From Treponema sp. (lineage in GTDB: Bacteria > Spirochaetota > Spirochaetia > Treponematales > Treponemataceae): a stretch of 64,000 nt of DNA. The stretch is from contig JAFUTH010000020.1 in assembly GCA_017484285.1 (NCBI GenBank), positions 1-64,000 of the forward strand, in the 5' to 3' direction. Positions within the stretch are counted from its first letter, which is position 1; the number at the start of each line of letters is the position of its first letter. The notes beneath the pieces are model-generated. The model ran no database searches and had not been told where the DNA came from. It saw nothing but the letters and a program-made list of their open reading frames with translations. Shown here in pieces: positions 53,985 to 62,404 of the stretch. A program made the translations under genes and the position numbers.

Positions 53985-55925
53985 ATGGCATTTGTAAAAA
54001 ACTTATTTGACAAAAACTTTATTGAATACGCTTCTTATGTTATCCGTGACAGGGCGATTCCGGACTTGGAGGACGGGCTTAAGCCTGTTCAGCGGCGCAT
54101 TATGCACACGCTTTTTGAGGTGAACGACGGGCTTTTCCAAAAGGTTCAGTTTGTCGTCGGGCGAACGATGAAATATCACCCGCACGGGGACGCTTCAATT
54201 TACGGGGCGTTGGTCAACCTTGCGAACAAAGAGATTTTCATCGAAAAGCAGGGAAACTTCGGCAACAAGTACACGGGCGACGGTGCTTCTGCGGGGCGTT
54301 ACATTGAGTGTCGCGTGCATCCGCTCGCAAAGGAATTTTTGGTCACGAACAAAGAAATCACGCACTATGTTCCGAATTATGACGGGCGCGACTTGGAGCC
54401 GGAGGTGTACCGCTCAAAACTGCCAGTCACGCTTCTGATTGGGGCGGAGGGTATCGCCGTCGGCATGAGCACGAAAATTCTGCCGTACAATTTAAAAGAA
54501 GTCTTGGAAGCCGAGATAAAATGCTTGAAGGGCGAGAAATTCAAGATTCTTCCCGATGTTTCGACGGGCGGGCTGATTGATGTCTCCAATTACAATGACG
54601 GAAACGGAAAAATCATCACGCGGGCGAAATTCGACACTTCGGACGAAAAAAGAATCATCATCACCGAGCTTCCGCTGGACACGAACGCAAAGGGGCTTTT
54701 GGAATCAATCGATTCTGCGTACAAAGCCGGAAAAATCAAAATCAGTTCCGTTGACAATTTTACGACCGACCACTGCAACATCGAAATCAAACTTCCGCGC
54801 GGTGTGTATTCAAAAGATGTGATTGACGCGCTCTATGCCTACACGGACTGCGAAAAAACGATTGCCTGCTCAATGCTTGTCATCAAGGACAATATGCCCG
54901 TTACGATGACGGCAACTGAAATCATCAAATACTACGCTCAGAAACTCACCGCAATCATCAAGGACGAGCTTGAATTTGAAAAACGAAAGCTTACCGAAGA
55001 ACTGCATTTGCGCACTTTGGAGCGAATCTTCGTTGAGGAGCGCATTTACAAGGAAATCGAGAACAAGCGCACTGCCGAAACCGTCGCAAAAGCCGTAAAA
55101 GACGGATTCAAGCCGTTTAAGGCTGAGCTTGTCCGGGATGTGAGCGATGATGATGTGGAGCATTTGCTTCAGATTCCTATCAGACGAATCTCGCTTTTTG
55201 ACATTCAGAAAAACCGCGACCAAGTGAAGGCAATCAAAGACCGCCTCAAAGAAATCAACCGCCGACTAAAGGCTCTGACCGAATGTGCGATTGAATATTT
55301 GGACGGAATGCTCGAAAAATTCAAGAAAATCGCCCCTGAGCTTTTAAAACGCAACACCACCGTCGCAAAATTCAGCGCGACCGATGTAAAAGAAGTCGCA
55401 CGGCAAGACCTTTCGCTCCGCTACGACGAAAAAGGCTACCTCGGAATCAGCGTTTCGGGCGGCTCGGAGCTGATGAAAGTCTCGCCCTACGACCGAATCA
55501 TTTATGTGCGAAAAAACGGCATGTACACAATCACCGATGTTCCCGACAAGCTCTTCATCGACAAGGGAATGTGGTTTTGCGCTCTGGCCGACAAGGAAAA
55601 ACTCCCAAAAGTGCTTTTCACCGTGATTTTTAAAGACCCGGAGACTGGCTATGCCTCAATAAAGCGATGCCGAATCCCCAGTTGGATTATGAACCGCGAC
55701 TACTTTCTCGCCCCGGACGGAATGGAAGTCCTGCACATCGACACTCGGGAAAAATTCACTTTCACCCTGAATTATGTCAAAAAGCCGAGAGTAAAAATCA
55801 CCGAAGAAAAGTTCAAGGCGCAAGATTTTGAGGAAAAAGGCTTGAAAACGCTCGGCGTGCGATTGAGTGCGCATGAAGTCGAGAGCATTCAAGTGGACGG
55901 AGCGCAATTGGAGCTGGGGTTGTAG
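53985..55925 (+). CDS. parC: DNA topoisomerase IV-type subunit A (GyrA/ParC paralogue)
   Basis: 646 aa, shorter than typical GyrA (~800) or ParC (~750): the breakage-reunion domain is whole but the C-terminal beta-pinwheel is abbreviated. Active-site Tyr106 in AGRYIECR; DGLKPVQRRI near 30-39; HPHGDASIYG at 66-75. At the positions of E. coli GyrA Ser83 and Asp87 it has Ala71 and Gly75, changes linked to quinolone insensitivity in other enzymes. It works with the B subunit at 49162. The stop codon is followed immediately by the ATG of the Bro-N gene. Confidence 0.88.
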   Translation: MAFVKNLFDKNFIEYASYVIRDRAIPDLEDGLKPVQRRIMHTLFEVNDGLFQKVQFVVGRTMKYHPHGDASIYGALVNLANKEIFIEKQGNFGNKYTGDGASAGRYIECRVHPLAKEFLVTNKEITHYVPNYDGRDLEPEVYRSKLPVTLLIGAEGIAVGMSTKILPYNLKEVLEAEIKCLKGEKFKILPDVSTGGLIDVSNYNDGNGKIITRAKFDTSDEKRIIITELPLDTNAKGLLESIDSAYKAGKIKISSVDNFTTDHCNIEIKLPRGVYSKDVIDALYAYTDCEKTIACSMLVIKDNMPVTMTATEIIKYYAQKLTAIIKDELEFEKRKLTEELHLRTLERIFVEERIYKEIENKRTAETVAKAVKDGFKPFKAELVRDVSDDDVEHLLQIPIRRISLFDIQKNRDQVKAIKDRLKEINRRLKALTECAIEYLDGMLEKFKKIAPELLKRNTTVAKFSATDVKEVARQDLSLRYDEKGYLGISVSGGSELMKVSPYDRIIYVRKNGMYTITDVPDKLFIDKGMWFCALADKEKLPKVLFTVIFKDPETGYASIKRCRIPSWIMNRDYFLAPDGMEVLHIDTREKFTFTLNYVKKPRVKITEEKFKAQDFEEKGLKTLGVRLSAHEVESIQVDGAQLELGL

Positions 55926-56798
55926 ATGGGCAATACGACAGAAATTCAAAACAAACTTCAGATTTTCGACAACAGCAAAATCCGCTCGGTGTGGAATTCC
56001 GAAGAAGAAAAGTGGTATTTTTCGGTCGTCGATGTGATTGCCGTGCTTACGGACAGCGTGAATCCGCGTGATTACTGGTTCAAAATGAAGAAGCGCGTTC
56101 ATTCAGAAGATGGAATTGAACTGTCGACAATTTGTCGACAGTTCAAAATGCAAGCTCCAGACGGAAAAATGCGCGAGACCGATGCGGCACATGTCGAAGC
56201 CTTGCTGAGAATTATTCAATCCGTGCCGAGCAAAAAAGCCGAGCCGTTCAAAATGTGGCTTGCAAAGGTGGGAAGCGAAATCCTTGACGAAGCAGTAGAC
56301 CCCGAACTTTCGATTGACCGCGCGATTCAGAATTACCGAAATCTTGGCTACAGCGAAAACTGGATAAATCAGCGGGTAAAATCTATCGAAGTGCGCAAGG
56401 CTCTGACCGACGAATGGGACAAATCTGGCGTGAAAAAAGGCAAGGAATACGCGCTTCTCACGGATTTGATGTACCGAACTTGGGCGGACATGTCCACAAA
56501 AGAATACAAGGAATTCAAAAGTCTCAAAAAAGAAAATCTGCGCGACAACATGACGAACATCGAGCTGATTCTGAACATGCTCGCCGAAGCCTCAGCAACG
56601 GAACTTTCACAGAATGAGAATCCAGAGAATCTTGCCCAAAGCGCACAAATTGCCGTTTCGGGGGCGGAAGTTGCTCGCGATGCCCGAAAATCTTTGGAAA
56701 AACGCGGTGGAAAGGCAATTTCGGCAAAGAATGCAAAAGAACTGGGAATCAGGCAGCTTCCTTTTGAAGCAGAACAAACAAGCGCAGAGGATTTTTAA
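55926..56798 (+). CDS. Bro-N domain protein (DinD-like)
   Basis: 290 aa. N-terminal Bro-N domain (~12-110): IRSVWNSEEEKWYFSVVDVIAVLTDS, then NPRDYWFKMKKR and FKMWLAKVGSEILDE. The C-terminal half is helical with ESWIxxR-type GYSENWINQRVKSIEVRKALTDEWDKSGV, as in DNA-damage-inducible DinD-like proteins. Bro-N proteins bind DNA and are common on phages and plasmids. ATG abuts the parC stop, so it is translated from the same mRNA. A link to topoisomerase damage response is conceivable but unproven. Confidence 0.82.
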   Translation: MGNTTEIQNKLQIFDNSKIRSVWNSEEEKWYFSVVDVIAVLTDSVNPRDYWFKMKKRVHSEDGIELSTICRQFKMQAPDGKMRETDAAHVEALLRIIQSVPSKKAEPFKMWLAKVGSEILDEAVDPELSIDRAIQNYRNLGYSENWINQRVKSIEVRKALTDEWDKSGVKKGKEYALLTDLMYRTWADMSTKEYKEFKSLKKENLRDNMTNIELILNMLAEASATELSQNENPENLAQSAQIAVSGAEVARDARKSLEKRGGKAISAKNAKELGIRQLPFEAEQTSAEDF

Positions 56799-56801
56799 AG
56801 A

Positions 56802-57743
56802 ATGGAAGAAAAGAAAATTTCGCCACTGGACACCAAACGGCTCATGGTTAAACTGAATCAGATTACTTCTCAATACATCGGCAAAATCATGTACGCGCTG
56901 TTTTTCATGTCAATTTTGGACACGCTCGTTTCATTCGTGATTCTTTCGCCTGTTATGCGTCTTGTCCAAAACGATGCGAATATGCTCACCATAAAAGCGG
57001 CAACTTTCTTTCTTGCCTTCGTTGCGATTTGTGCGTGGCTCACCTTTCAGTTCGGCTTTGCGGTCATGCTCTTGCAGATGACGCGGCGTAAAAACACGAA
57101 TCTCGGCTACATCTTCATCGGCTTCAAGTGCTTCAATCACGCGGGCAAGGTCATCGTCGCGTTCGGCGCGCTCATTTCACTGCTCGCCGTGATTGCCCGA
57201 TTCGCCGCGAAATTCGTTTTTCTTAAAATCAAACCCGATTTTTCTTTTGAAGCCCCAAGCCTTGACTCGTTACAGAATGTCGCCGAAAACACGGAGCAGT
57301 TTTCTTCGCTCGCCACGGACACGCTTCTTTTTCTCGCGCTGTTTTTGCTCTTTCTCCTCGCGCTTTCGCTTTTCGTGCTCATTCGCTTTGTGTTCGTCTT
57401 CCAGCTTCATTTTGACAATCCGAGCCTTAAAATCAGCGAGCTTTTCAAAAAGAGTGCGAAAATGATGCACAAAAATGTCTTTCGTTTGATTGCCTTCGCG
57501 CTCCGTGCGGGCGGAAAGCAGCTTGCCATCGCCCTTTTCCTTGCGCTCATCGTCAATTTTTTCCCCGAAGAAAAACACTCTGGGCTTTCAGTGCTCGTGT
57601 TCCTCTTGGACATCGCCTATTTCGTCAATTTTTACACCGCGCTCGTGCGAATCTACCTGACCGTTCCCGTGCTGTACGAAGAACAAACAAAAACAATTTT
57701 ACCCCTCACAGAGCACACGGAGAATACAGAGAATAGACCTTGA
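56802..57743 (+). CDS. Integral membrane protein, DUF975-like
   Basis: 313 aa with about six membrane segments (~28-55, 68-92, 115-140, 178-205, 228-250, 260-285). Segments FDNPSLKISELFKKSAKMMHKNVFRLIAF and LVRIYLTVPVLYEE recall DUF975 proteins. The cytosolic C-terminal tail LTEHTENTENRP is encoded by the left arm of a CTGTG-type inverted repeat, so the original C-terminus was probably replaced. Function unknown. It follows the Bro-N gene by 3 nt. Confidence 0.6.
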   Translation: MEEKKISPLDTKRLMVKLNQITSQYIGKIMYALFFMSILDTLVSFVILSPVMRLVQNDANMLTIKAATFFLAFVAICAWLTFQFGFAVMLLQMTRRKNTNLGYIFIGFKCFNHAGKVIVAFGALISLLAVIARFAAKFVFLKIKPDFSFEAPSLDSLQNVAENTEQFSSLATDTLLFLALFLLFLLALSLFVLIRFVFVFQLHFDNPSLKISELFKKSAKMMHKNVFRLIAFALRAGGKQLAIALFLALIVNFFPEEKHSGLSVLVFLLDIAYFVNFYTALVRIYLTVPVLYEEQTKTILPLTEHTENTENRP

Positions 57744-57779
57744 AAGAAATCTCTCTGTGCACTCCCAAGCTCTGTGAGG
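57704..57779. repeat. CCTCACAGAG / CTCTGTGAGG inverted repeat
   Basis: CCTCACAGAG (57704-57713) and CTCTGTGAGG (57770-57779) with further CACAGAG units between. The left arm is coding (end of the membrane protein), and the right arm supplies GAGG as Shine-Dalgarno of the YigZ gene, whose ATG is 10 nt on. Confidence 0.7.
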
Positions 57780-57789
57780 AATTAAAAAA

Positions 57790-58386
57790 ATGAAAATACC
57801 GAAACACTACGCGTCGTGCGAAGAAACAATCAAAGGGTCTCGATTTTTGGCGGAATTATTCTTGATTTCCTCTCAGGCGGAGGTGCGCGAAAAAATCAAG
57901 GCACAGAAGCAAAAATATCCCGACGCAACGCATGTCTGCCACGCGTTCATCTGCGGAAAAAACGCCGAAATCATGGGAATGAGCGACGACGGCGAGCCAG
58001 GCGGAACTGCGGGCAGGCCTATGCTCGATGTTTTGAAAGGAAGCGGGGCAACGAATCTTCTCGTTACGATAACGCGCTGGTTCGGAGGAACGCTCCTCGG
58101 CACGGGCGGCTTGGTTCATGCGTATGGGAACGGCGTGAAAAATGTGCTTGCGGTGGCGGAATTTGAAGAACTCGTCGAAAAAAGCGATTTTTCCCTCGTT
58201 TGCGATTATCAGCAATATCAGGTCGTGAAGAAGATTTTTGAGAATTTCACGCTCTATGATGTAGCGGAAGATTTTGGCGAAGCAATCACAATCAAGGGGC
58301 AAATTGCGCAAACTGACTTTGACCCATTCGGCAAAAAGATTTTCGACGCAACGAACGGAAAAGTTTCTCTCGCTTCATGCCGATAA
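57790..58386 (+). CDS. yigZ: YigZ/IMPACT family protein (UPF0029)
   Basis: 198 aa, usual length. Family hallmarks DDGEPGGTAGRPMLDVL (65-81) and ITRWFGGTLLGTGGLVHAYG (92-111), preceded by THVCHAFICG. Eukaryotic relatives (IMPACT) act in translation control; the bacterial function is not settled. Followed 7 nt later by an exported barrel gene. Confidence 0.92.
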   Translation: MKIPKHYASCEETIKGSRFLAELFLISSQAEVREKIKAQKQKYPDATHVCHAFICGKNAEIMGMSDDGEPGGTAGRPMLDVLKGSGATNLLVTITRWFGGTLLGTGGLVHAYGNGVKNVLAVAEFEELVEKSDFSLVCDYQQYQVVKKIFENFTLYDVAEDFGEAITIKGQIAQTDFDPFGKKIFDATNGKVSLASCR

Positions 58387-58393
58387 TCTCTCT

Positions 58394-58957
58394 ATGAAGA
58401 AATTTCTGATTTTGTCGGCAGTTTTACTCTCTTTTTCGCTCCCCGCGTTCTCAAAGACGGGATTTGAATTCGGCATTGGCTCGGGGTATGTGTTTTATGG
58501 CTCACAAGAGGTAAAAGACCGAAACAAGGCACTCGGTGATTCAAACCAATCTATTCTCACAACCGACGCACTTATTCTCGTACCGCTCACACAGAATGTG
58601 CTTTTTTCATTCGGAAATGATGCAATCTTTGATTTCAGATGGAAGGGCTCGCATCATATCAATCTTGTCGACTATTCGTTTCTTATGGGCGTCCGCGCCT
58701 ATCCGGGATTGGGAGGGCTTTTTCTCTCGGTTGATTATGCACTTGGCAGACGAACAGACTTTATTTCAGACGAAAATGAAGATGAAGTTACGAGCACAAA
58801 GTGGGGCAACGGCTTCAAATGTATGCTCGGATACGATTTTTCATATCATCTGAACGGCTTTGCCCCCGTTCTCTGCGCGGGAATAAAAAGCATGCCGCGC
58901 GGAGGAAGCAGGGACACGAGTCTTACGGTCTCACTGAAACTCACAAAGCATACATAA
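58394..58957 (+). CDS. Small outer-membrane beta-barrel-like protein
   Basis: 187 aa from ATG 58394. Signal peptide MKKFLILSAVLLSFSLPAFS. The mature part alternates hydrophobic and polar residues with Gly/aromatic turns (FEFGIGSGYVFYG, FLMGVRAYPGLGGLFLSVDYALG, GYDFSYHLNGFAPVLCAGIKSM), as in 8-stranded barrels, but ends LKLTKHT rather than in an aromatic residue. Function unknown. Probably cotranscribed with yigZ. Confidence 0.65.
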   Translation: MKKFLILSAVLLSFSLPAFSKTGFEFGIGSGYVFYGSQEVKDRNKALGDSNQSILTTDALILVPLTQNVLFSFGNDAIFDFRWKGSHHINLVDYSFLMGVRAYPGLGGLFLSVDYALGRRTDFISDENEDEVTSTKWGNGFKCMLGYDFSYHLNGFAPVLCAGIKSMPRGGSRDTSLTVSLKLTKHT

Positions 58958-58967
58958 ACAATTTTTG

Positions 58968-58996
58968 TTGAAAATTCCGCAATCTCGGTATATCCT
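58968..58996 (+). promoter_or_regulatory. Promoter for the ASKHA protein
   Basis: TTGAAA (58968-58973), 17-bp spacer, TATCCT (58991-58996). The leader is ~35 nt and has AAAGG 7 nt before the ATG. Confidence 0.45.
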
Positions 58997-59036
58997 ATAG
59001 TGATTAAAAATAGCAGGTATACAGAAAGGTTTTAGT

Positions 59037-60476
59037 ATGCAGATTGTAACAGACGGCGAGATGCCCAAAATTCCAGAACAGACAGACACATCAGCTTCGC
59101 CCGCAGAACTGGGAATTGCGGTCGACATCGGCACGACAACTATCGCCGTAAGCGTTTGGGCACTTTCAAAACGCAAGCATCTCGTCACCGTTGCCGAAAA
59201 AAACAATCAAGTCCGCTATGGATACGATATTATCCGCCGCATTTCCTTTGCCGTTCGTCCGCCGCTCACTGGCTCATCTCAAGTCGTTGAAACAGGTCCT
59301 TCTGCCCTTCACTATTGTGTCGTCAGTCAGCTTGAAAAGATGTTCACGAAAGCCGTTCTTGACGCGTCGGCTCGGCTTCCCCGCGGCTATCAACCAAAAG
59401 TCGCTTCAATCGTCATCACGGGCAATACGACGATGCTTTCATTTCTCTGCGCAACGTCGGTGAACAAAATGGCGGCAGCCCCGTTCACCCCAGCAACGCT
59501 TTTCAACGTCGAAACCACCTGGCAAAAAATCAGAACAGGCACGCCGTTCGACTTCTGTGTCGAAATGGACAAGCCCACGCCAGAACTCATTCAGCTGTTT
59601 AATTCAAGCATCATCGCCCCTGACACAGCGGTCTACATTCCGCCATGTATCGGTACGTTCATCGGAGCAGACGCGGTGTGCGCTATGATTGCGGCAGGCT
59701 TTCCTGTTCCAGGCACAAAAAACAATCCCGCAACACTGCGTCCGTGGGAATCAAAAATCACGGCTCCGCTCTTGCTTGCCGACATCGGCACAAACAGCGA
59801 ATTATGCCTCTACGTTCCCGACAGCGAGGAGCAAAAAGGGCGGATTATCTGCACATCGGCAGCATCAGGGCCTGCGTTTGAGGGTGCGAATATCAGCTGC
59901 GGCATGCCGTCAATTGAGGGCGCAATCGACAAACTCATCTACAAAGACGAAAAATTAACCTGTCACACGATTGGCGATAAAAATCCGGTCGGATTATGCG
60001 GCTCCGGGCTCGTGAGCGCAGTAGCCGTCATGCTTGACCACCGATTCATCGACAAAAACGGCATCCTCATCAAAAATAAATCAAAACTCGGCGACGGCTC
60101 ATCGTGCATAGAACTCACGCCCGCCGTCTACATCTCTCAGCAGGACATTCGAAATCTGCAACTCGCAAAATCTGCGGTCAGAACAGGCTTGGAGTATCTG
60201 CTTGAACACACACACGAAACTCCGGTTTTCTGCATTGCGGGCGGATTCGGCTCAAAACTCGATTTAAGCGAAGCGTGCAAAATCGGCTTACTGCCAGAAC
60301 AACTCGAAAAACGCACGATTCATTTGGGAAACGCCGCGCTTTCTGGAGCATCGGCACTGCTCTTCTCGAATGTGCTCCGCGCAAAAGCAAAAGACTTGGC
60401 TCAAAAAGCCGTGCAAGTAAACCTCGCCGCCGTGCCCGAATTTCAGCAACGCTTCTTGAAGGGAATTGACTTTTAA
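59037..60476 (+). CDS. ASKHA-domain ATPase related to corrinoid-activating RACo/RamA C-domain
   Basis: 479 aa. ATP-binding ASKHA fold: phosphate-1 VDIGTTTIAVSVW (29-41), phosphate-2 LADIGTNSEL near 250, adenosine motif IAGGFGSKLD near 413, with GNTTM and CGSGLVSAVAVM between. RACo-type proteins use ATP to reduce the cobalt of corrinoid methyltransferases, and normally carry an N-terminal 2Fe-2S domain and C-terminal Fe-S or linker parts. Here no Cys cluster precedes the fold: residues 1-24 are a short polar tail. It must take electrons from a separate protein, or it does another job. No corrinoid protein is encoded in the window. Confidence 0.8.
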   Translation: MQIVTDGEMPKIPEQTDTSASPAELGIAVDIGTTTIAVSVWALSKRKHLVTVAEKNNQVRYGYDIIRRISFAVRPPLTGSSQVVETGPSALHYCVVSQLEKMFTKAVLDASARLPRGYQPKVASIVITGNTTMLSFLCATSVNKMAAAPFTPATLFNVETTWQKIRTGTPFDFCVEMDKPTPELIQLFNSSIIAPDTAVYIPPCIGTFIGADAVCAMIAAGFPVPGTKNNPATLRPWESKITAPLLLADIGTNSELCLYVPDSEEQKGRIICTSAASGPAFEGANISCGMPSIEGAIDKLIYKDEKLTCHTIGDKNPVGLCGSGLVSAVAVMLDHRFIDKNGILIKNKSKLGDGSSCIELTPAVYISQQDIRNLQLAKSAVRTGLEYLLEHTHETPVFCIAGGFGSKLDLSEACKIGLLPEQLEKRTIHLGNAALSGASALLFSNVLRAKAKDLAQKAVQVNLAAVPEFQQRFLKGIDF

Positions 60477-60482
60477 CGAAGG

Positions 60483-60558
60483 GAAAATTGAAAATGGAAA
60501 ACTGAAAAAATACCATTTTCTTGTCGTTTTCCACTTTCCGTTTTCATTTTTCAGTTTT
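60483..60558. repeat. A-rich GAAAATGG repeat, inverted arms
   Basis: GAAAATGGAAAACTGAAAA (60490-60508) is identical to bases 397-415 at the window start. A T-rich counterpart (TTTTCCACTTTCCGTTTTC, then TTTTTCAGTTTTT) runs to 60558 and includes the last codons of the acyl-CoA synthetase. The arms may form a weak hairpin between the convergent genes. Confidence 0.6.
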
Positions 60559-62214
60559 TGCGTCTTTTTCTCTAATTTCTACGCGGCGGATTTTGCCTGA
60601 GATTGTTTTTGGCAACGAGCTTACAAATTCGATGATGCGTGGGTGCTTGTACGCCGCGGTTTTTTCTTTCATCCAGTCAAGAATTGAGATTCGGAGTTGC
60701 TCGCTCGCTTCGTACAATTTCGTGAGAACAATCGTCGCTTTGATTGCCTGTCCGCGCCGTGGGTCAGGAACGCCCGTAACGGCGCACTCAAGAACTGCGG
60801 GGTGCTGCTGCAAGATGCTTTCAATCTCAAACGGAGAGACGCGATAGCCCGAACTTTTGATTACGTCGTCATTGCGACCGATGAACCAGATATAACCGTC
60901 TTCATCGTAATACGCGGTGTCGCCCGTGAGATATTTGTTTCCCTCAAAGACCGATTTTGTTTTTTCGTCATCATGGTAGTAGCCCGTGAACAAACCGAAT
61001 GGGCGACCGTTTTCGAGGTTAACGACGATTGAGCCTTGCTCCATAGGGTCGCATTTTGTGCCATCGGCGCGAACGACCGCAACATCGTAGCCAGGAGCTG
61101 GCTTTCCCATTGAGCCTGGCTTTGGCTCCATGCCGGGGAAGTTTCCGACCATAACCGTAGCTTCGGTCTGACCATACGCCTCAAACATTTTAAGACCAGT
61201 GGCTTCGTAAACCTTGTTATACACCTCGGGATTCAACGCCTCGCCCGCCGTGACGAGATATTTGAGTGACGATAAATCGTATTTGTTGATGTCGGCACGG
61301 ACGAGATAATTGTAGACCGTAGGCGGCGCACAGAACGTCGTGACCTTGTACTGCTCGATTTTTTTGAGCATCACGCCCGGCTTAAACTGAACCATGTCGT
61401 ACGCAAAGACTGCCGAGCCGCAAATCCACTGCCCGTAAAGCTTGCCCCACACTGATTTTGCCCAGCCCGTCTCAGCCACGGTGAGATGAAGCCCGTCATC
61501 GATGACATTCTGCCAGTATTTTGCCGTAACGATGTGCCCGAGCGGATAGGCGAAATTGTGCTGAACCATTTTTGGATAGCCTGATGTGCCCGACGTAAAA
61601 TAGAGCAACATGACATCTTCGTTGTGCGTGGCAGCATCTCCCGTTGGACGCGGAAATTCGGTGGTGAACGAGCCGATTTCTTTTGCGTATGAAACCCAGC
61701 CTTCACGGTCGCTTTGAACAGCGACCAGTGTTTTTACGCTCGGAGACGCGGGAAGCGCTTTTTCGATTTCGTTTTGAATGGTGTCGTCATAAGAGACAAT
61801 CATTTTGATTTGGGCGGCATTCGTGCGATATTCCAAATCTTTTTGCAAAAGCTGGTTGGTGGCAGGAACGGCAATCGCGCCGATTCGATGCAATGCCGTA
61901 ATGAAAAACCAGAATTCGTAGCGGCGGCGCAAAATGAGCATGACCGCATCGCCTTTTTTGATCCCCTTTGAGACGAGATAATTCGCCGTGCGACGAGACT
62001 CACGCGCAATGTCGGCAAAGGTAAAGACGCGCTCTTCGCCCGAGTCATCGCACCATACGAGCGCGCGTTTGTTTGGCTCAAGAGCCTCGTAGCGGTCAAC
62101 AATGTCGTATGAAAAATTGAAATTTTCAGGAACTTTGATTTTGAAATTGTTTTTTAAGTCTTCGTAATTGGTAAACTCTGTTCCGTTTTCTACATAGTCT
62201 GCATAGAAATTCAT
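60544..62214 (-). CDS. AMP-forming acyl-CoA synthetase (medium-chain type)
   Basis: 556 aa. Activates a carboxylic acid to acyl-AMP then acyl-CoA. Core motifs: YFTSGTSGYPKM (~208-219), YGQTEA, TGDTAYYDEDGY, GRNDDVIKSSGYRVSP and catalytic Lys in PKTISGKIRR, the site usually acetylated and restored by sirtuins. The overall pattern (FTSGTSGYPKMVQH, AETGWAKSVWGKLYGQW) matches the ACSM/medium-chain group rather than acetyl-CoA synthetase. GAGGA lies 9 nt before the ATG; TATACT (62278-62273) may be the -10. The C-terminus (KDAKTEK) is encoded by the A-rich repeat. Confidence 0.9.
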   Translation of the reverse strand: MNFYADYVENGTEFTNYEDLKNNFKIKVPENFNFSYDIVDRYEALEPNKRALVWCDDSGEERVFTFADIARESRRTANYLVSKGIKKGDAVMLILRRRYEFWFFITALHRIGAIAVPATNQLLQKDLEYRTNAAQIKMIVSYDDTIQNEIEKALPASPSVKTLVAVQSDREGWVSYAKEIGSFTTEFPRPTGDAATHNEDVMLLYFTSGTSGYPKMVQHNFAYPLGHIVTAKYWQNVIDDGLHLTVAETGWAKSVWGKLYGQWICGSAVFAYDMVQFKPGVMLKKIEQYKVTTFCAPPTVYNYLVRADINKYDLSSLKYLVTAGEALNPEVYNKVYEATGLKMFEAYGQTEATVMVGNFPGMEPKPGSMGKPAPGYDVAVVRADGTKCDPMEQGSIVVNLENGRPFGLFTGYYHDDEKTKSVFEGNKYLTGDTAYYDEDGYIWFIGRNDDVIKSSGYRVSPFEIESILQQHPAVLECAVTGVPDPRRGQAIKATIVLTKLYEASEQLRISILDWMKEKTAAYKHPRIIEFVSSLPKTISGKIRRVEIREKDAKTEK

Positions 62215-62353
62215 GTTATGAAATCCTCATGAAAATGCCGTATCTGGCAGTGTGTTCTATTTAGTTAGACTCAGTATATCATAAAAGGTTGCAAAAGTAA
62301 CGAAAAAATGACAGCCCCGTTTTACGCGCTCGAAGCACAGTTTCGAACGAGAC

Positions 62354-62397
62354 TCGCTAAAAACTCACCTCGTGAGTTTTTCCCCCGCAAACGGGGG
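62354..62397 (-). terminator. Double hairpin after the decarboxylase gene
   Basis: On the minus strand, after the stop at 62405, CCCCCG/CGGGGG (62397-62382) is followed by AAAAACTCAC/GTGAGTTTTT (62381-62359) with a T-run. The second hairpin and its flank match the element at 37691-37722. The rest of 62215-62353 contains the acyl-CoA synthetase leader and no gene. Confidence 0.65.
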
Positions 62398-62404
62398 GCG
62401 CTCC

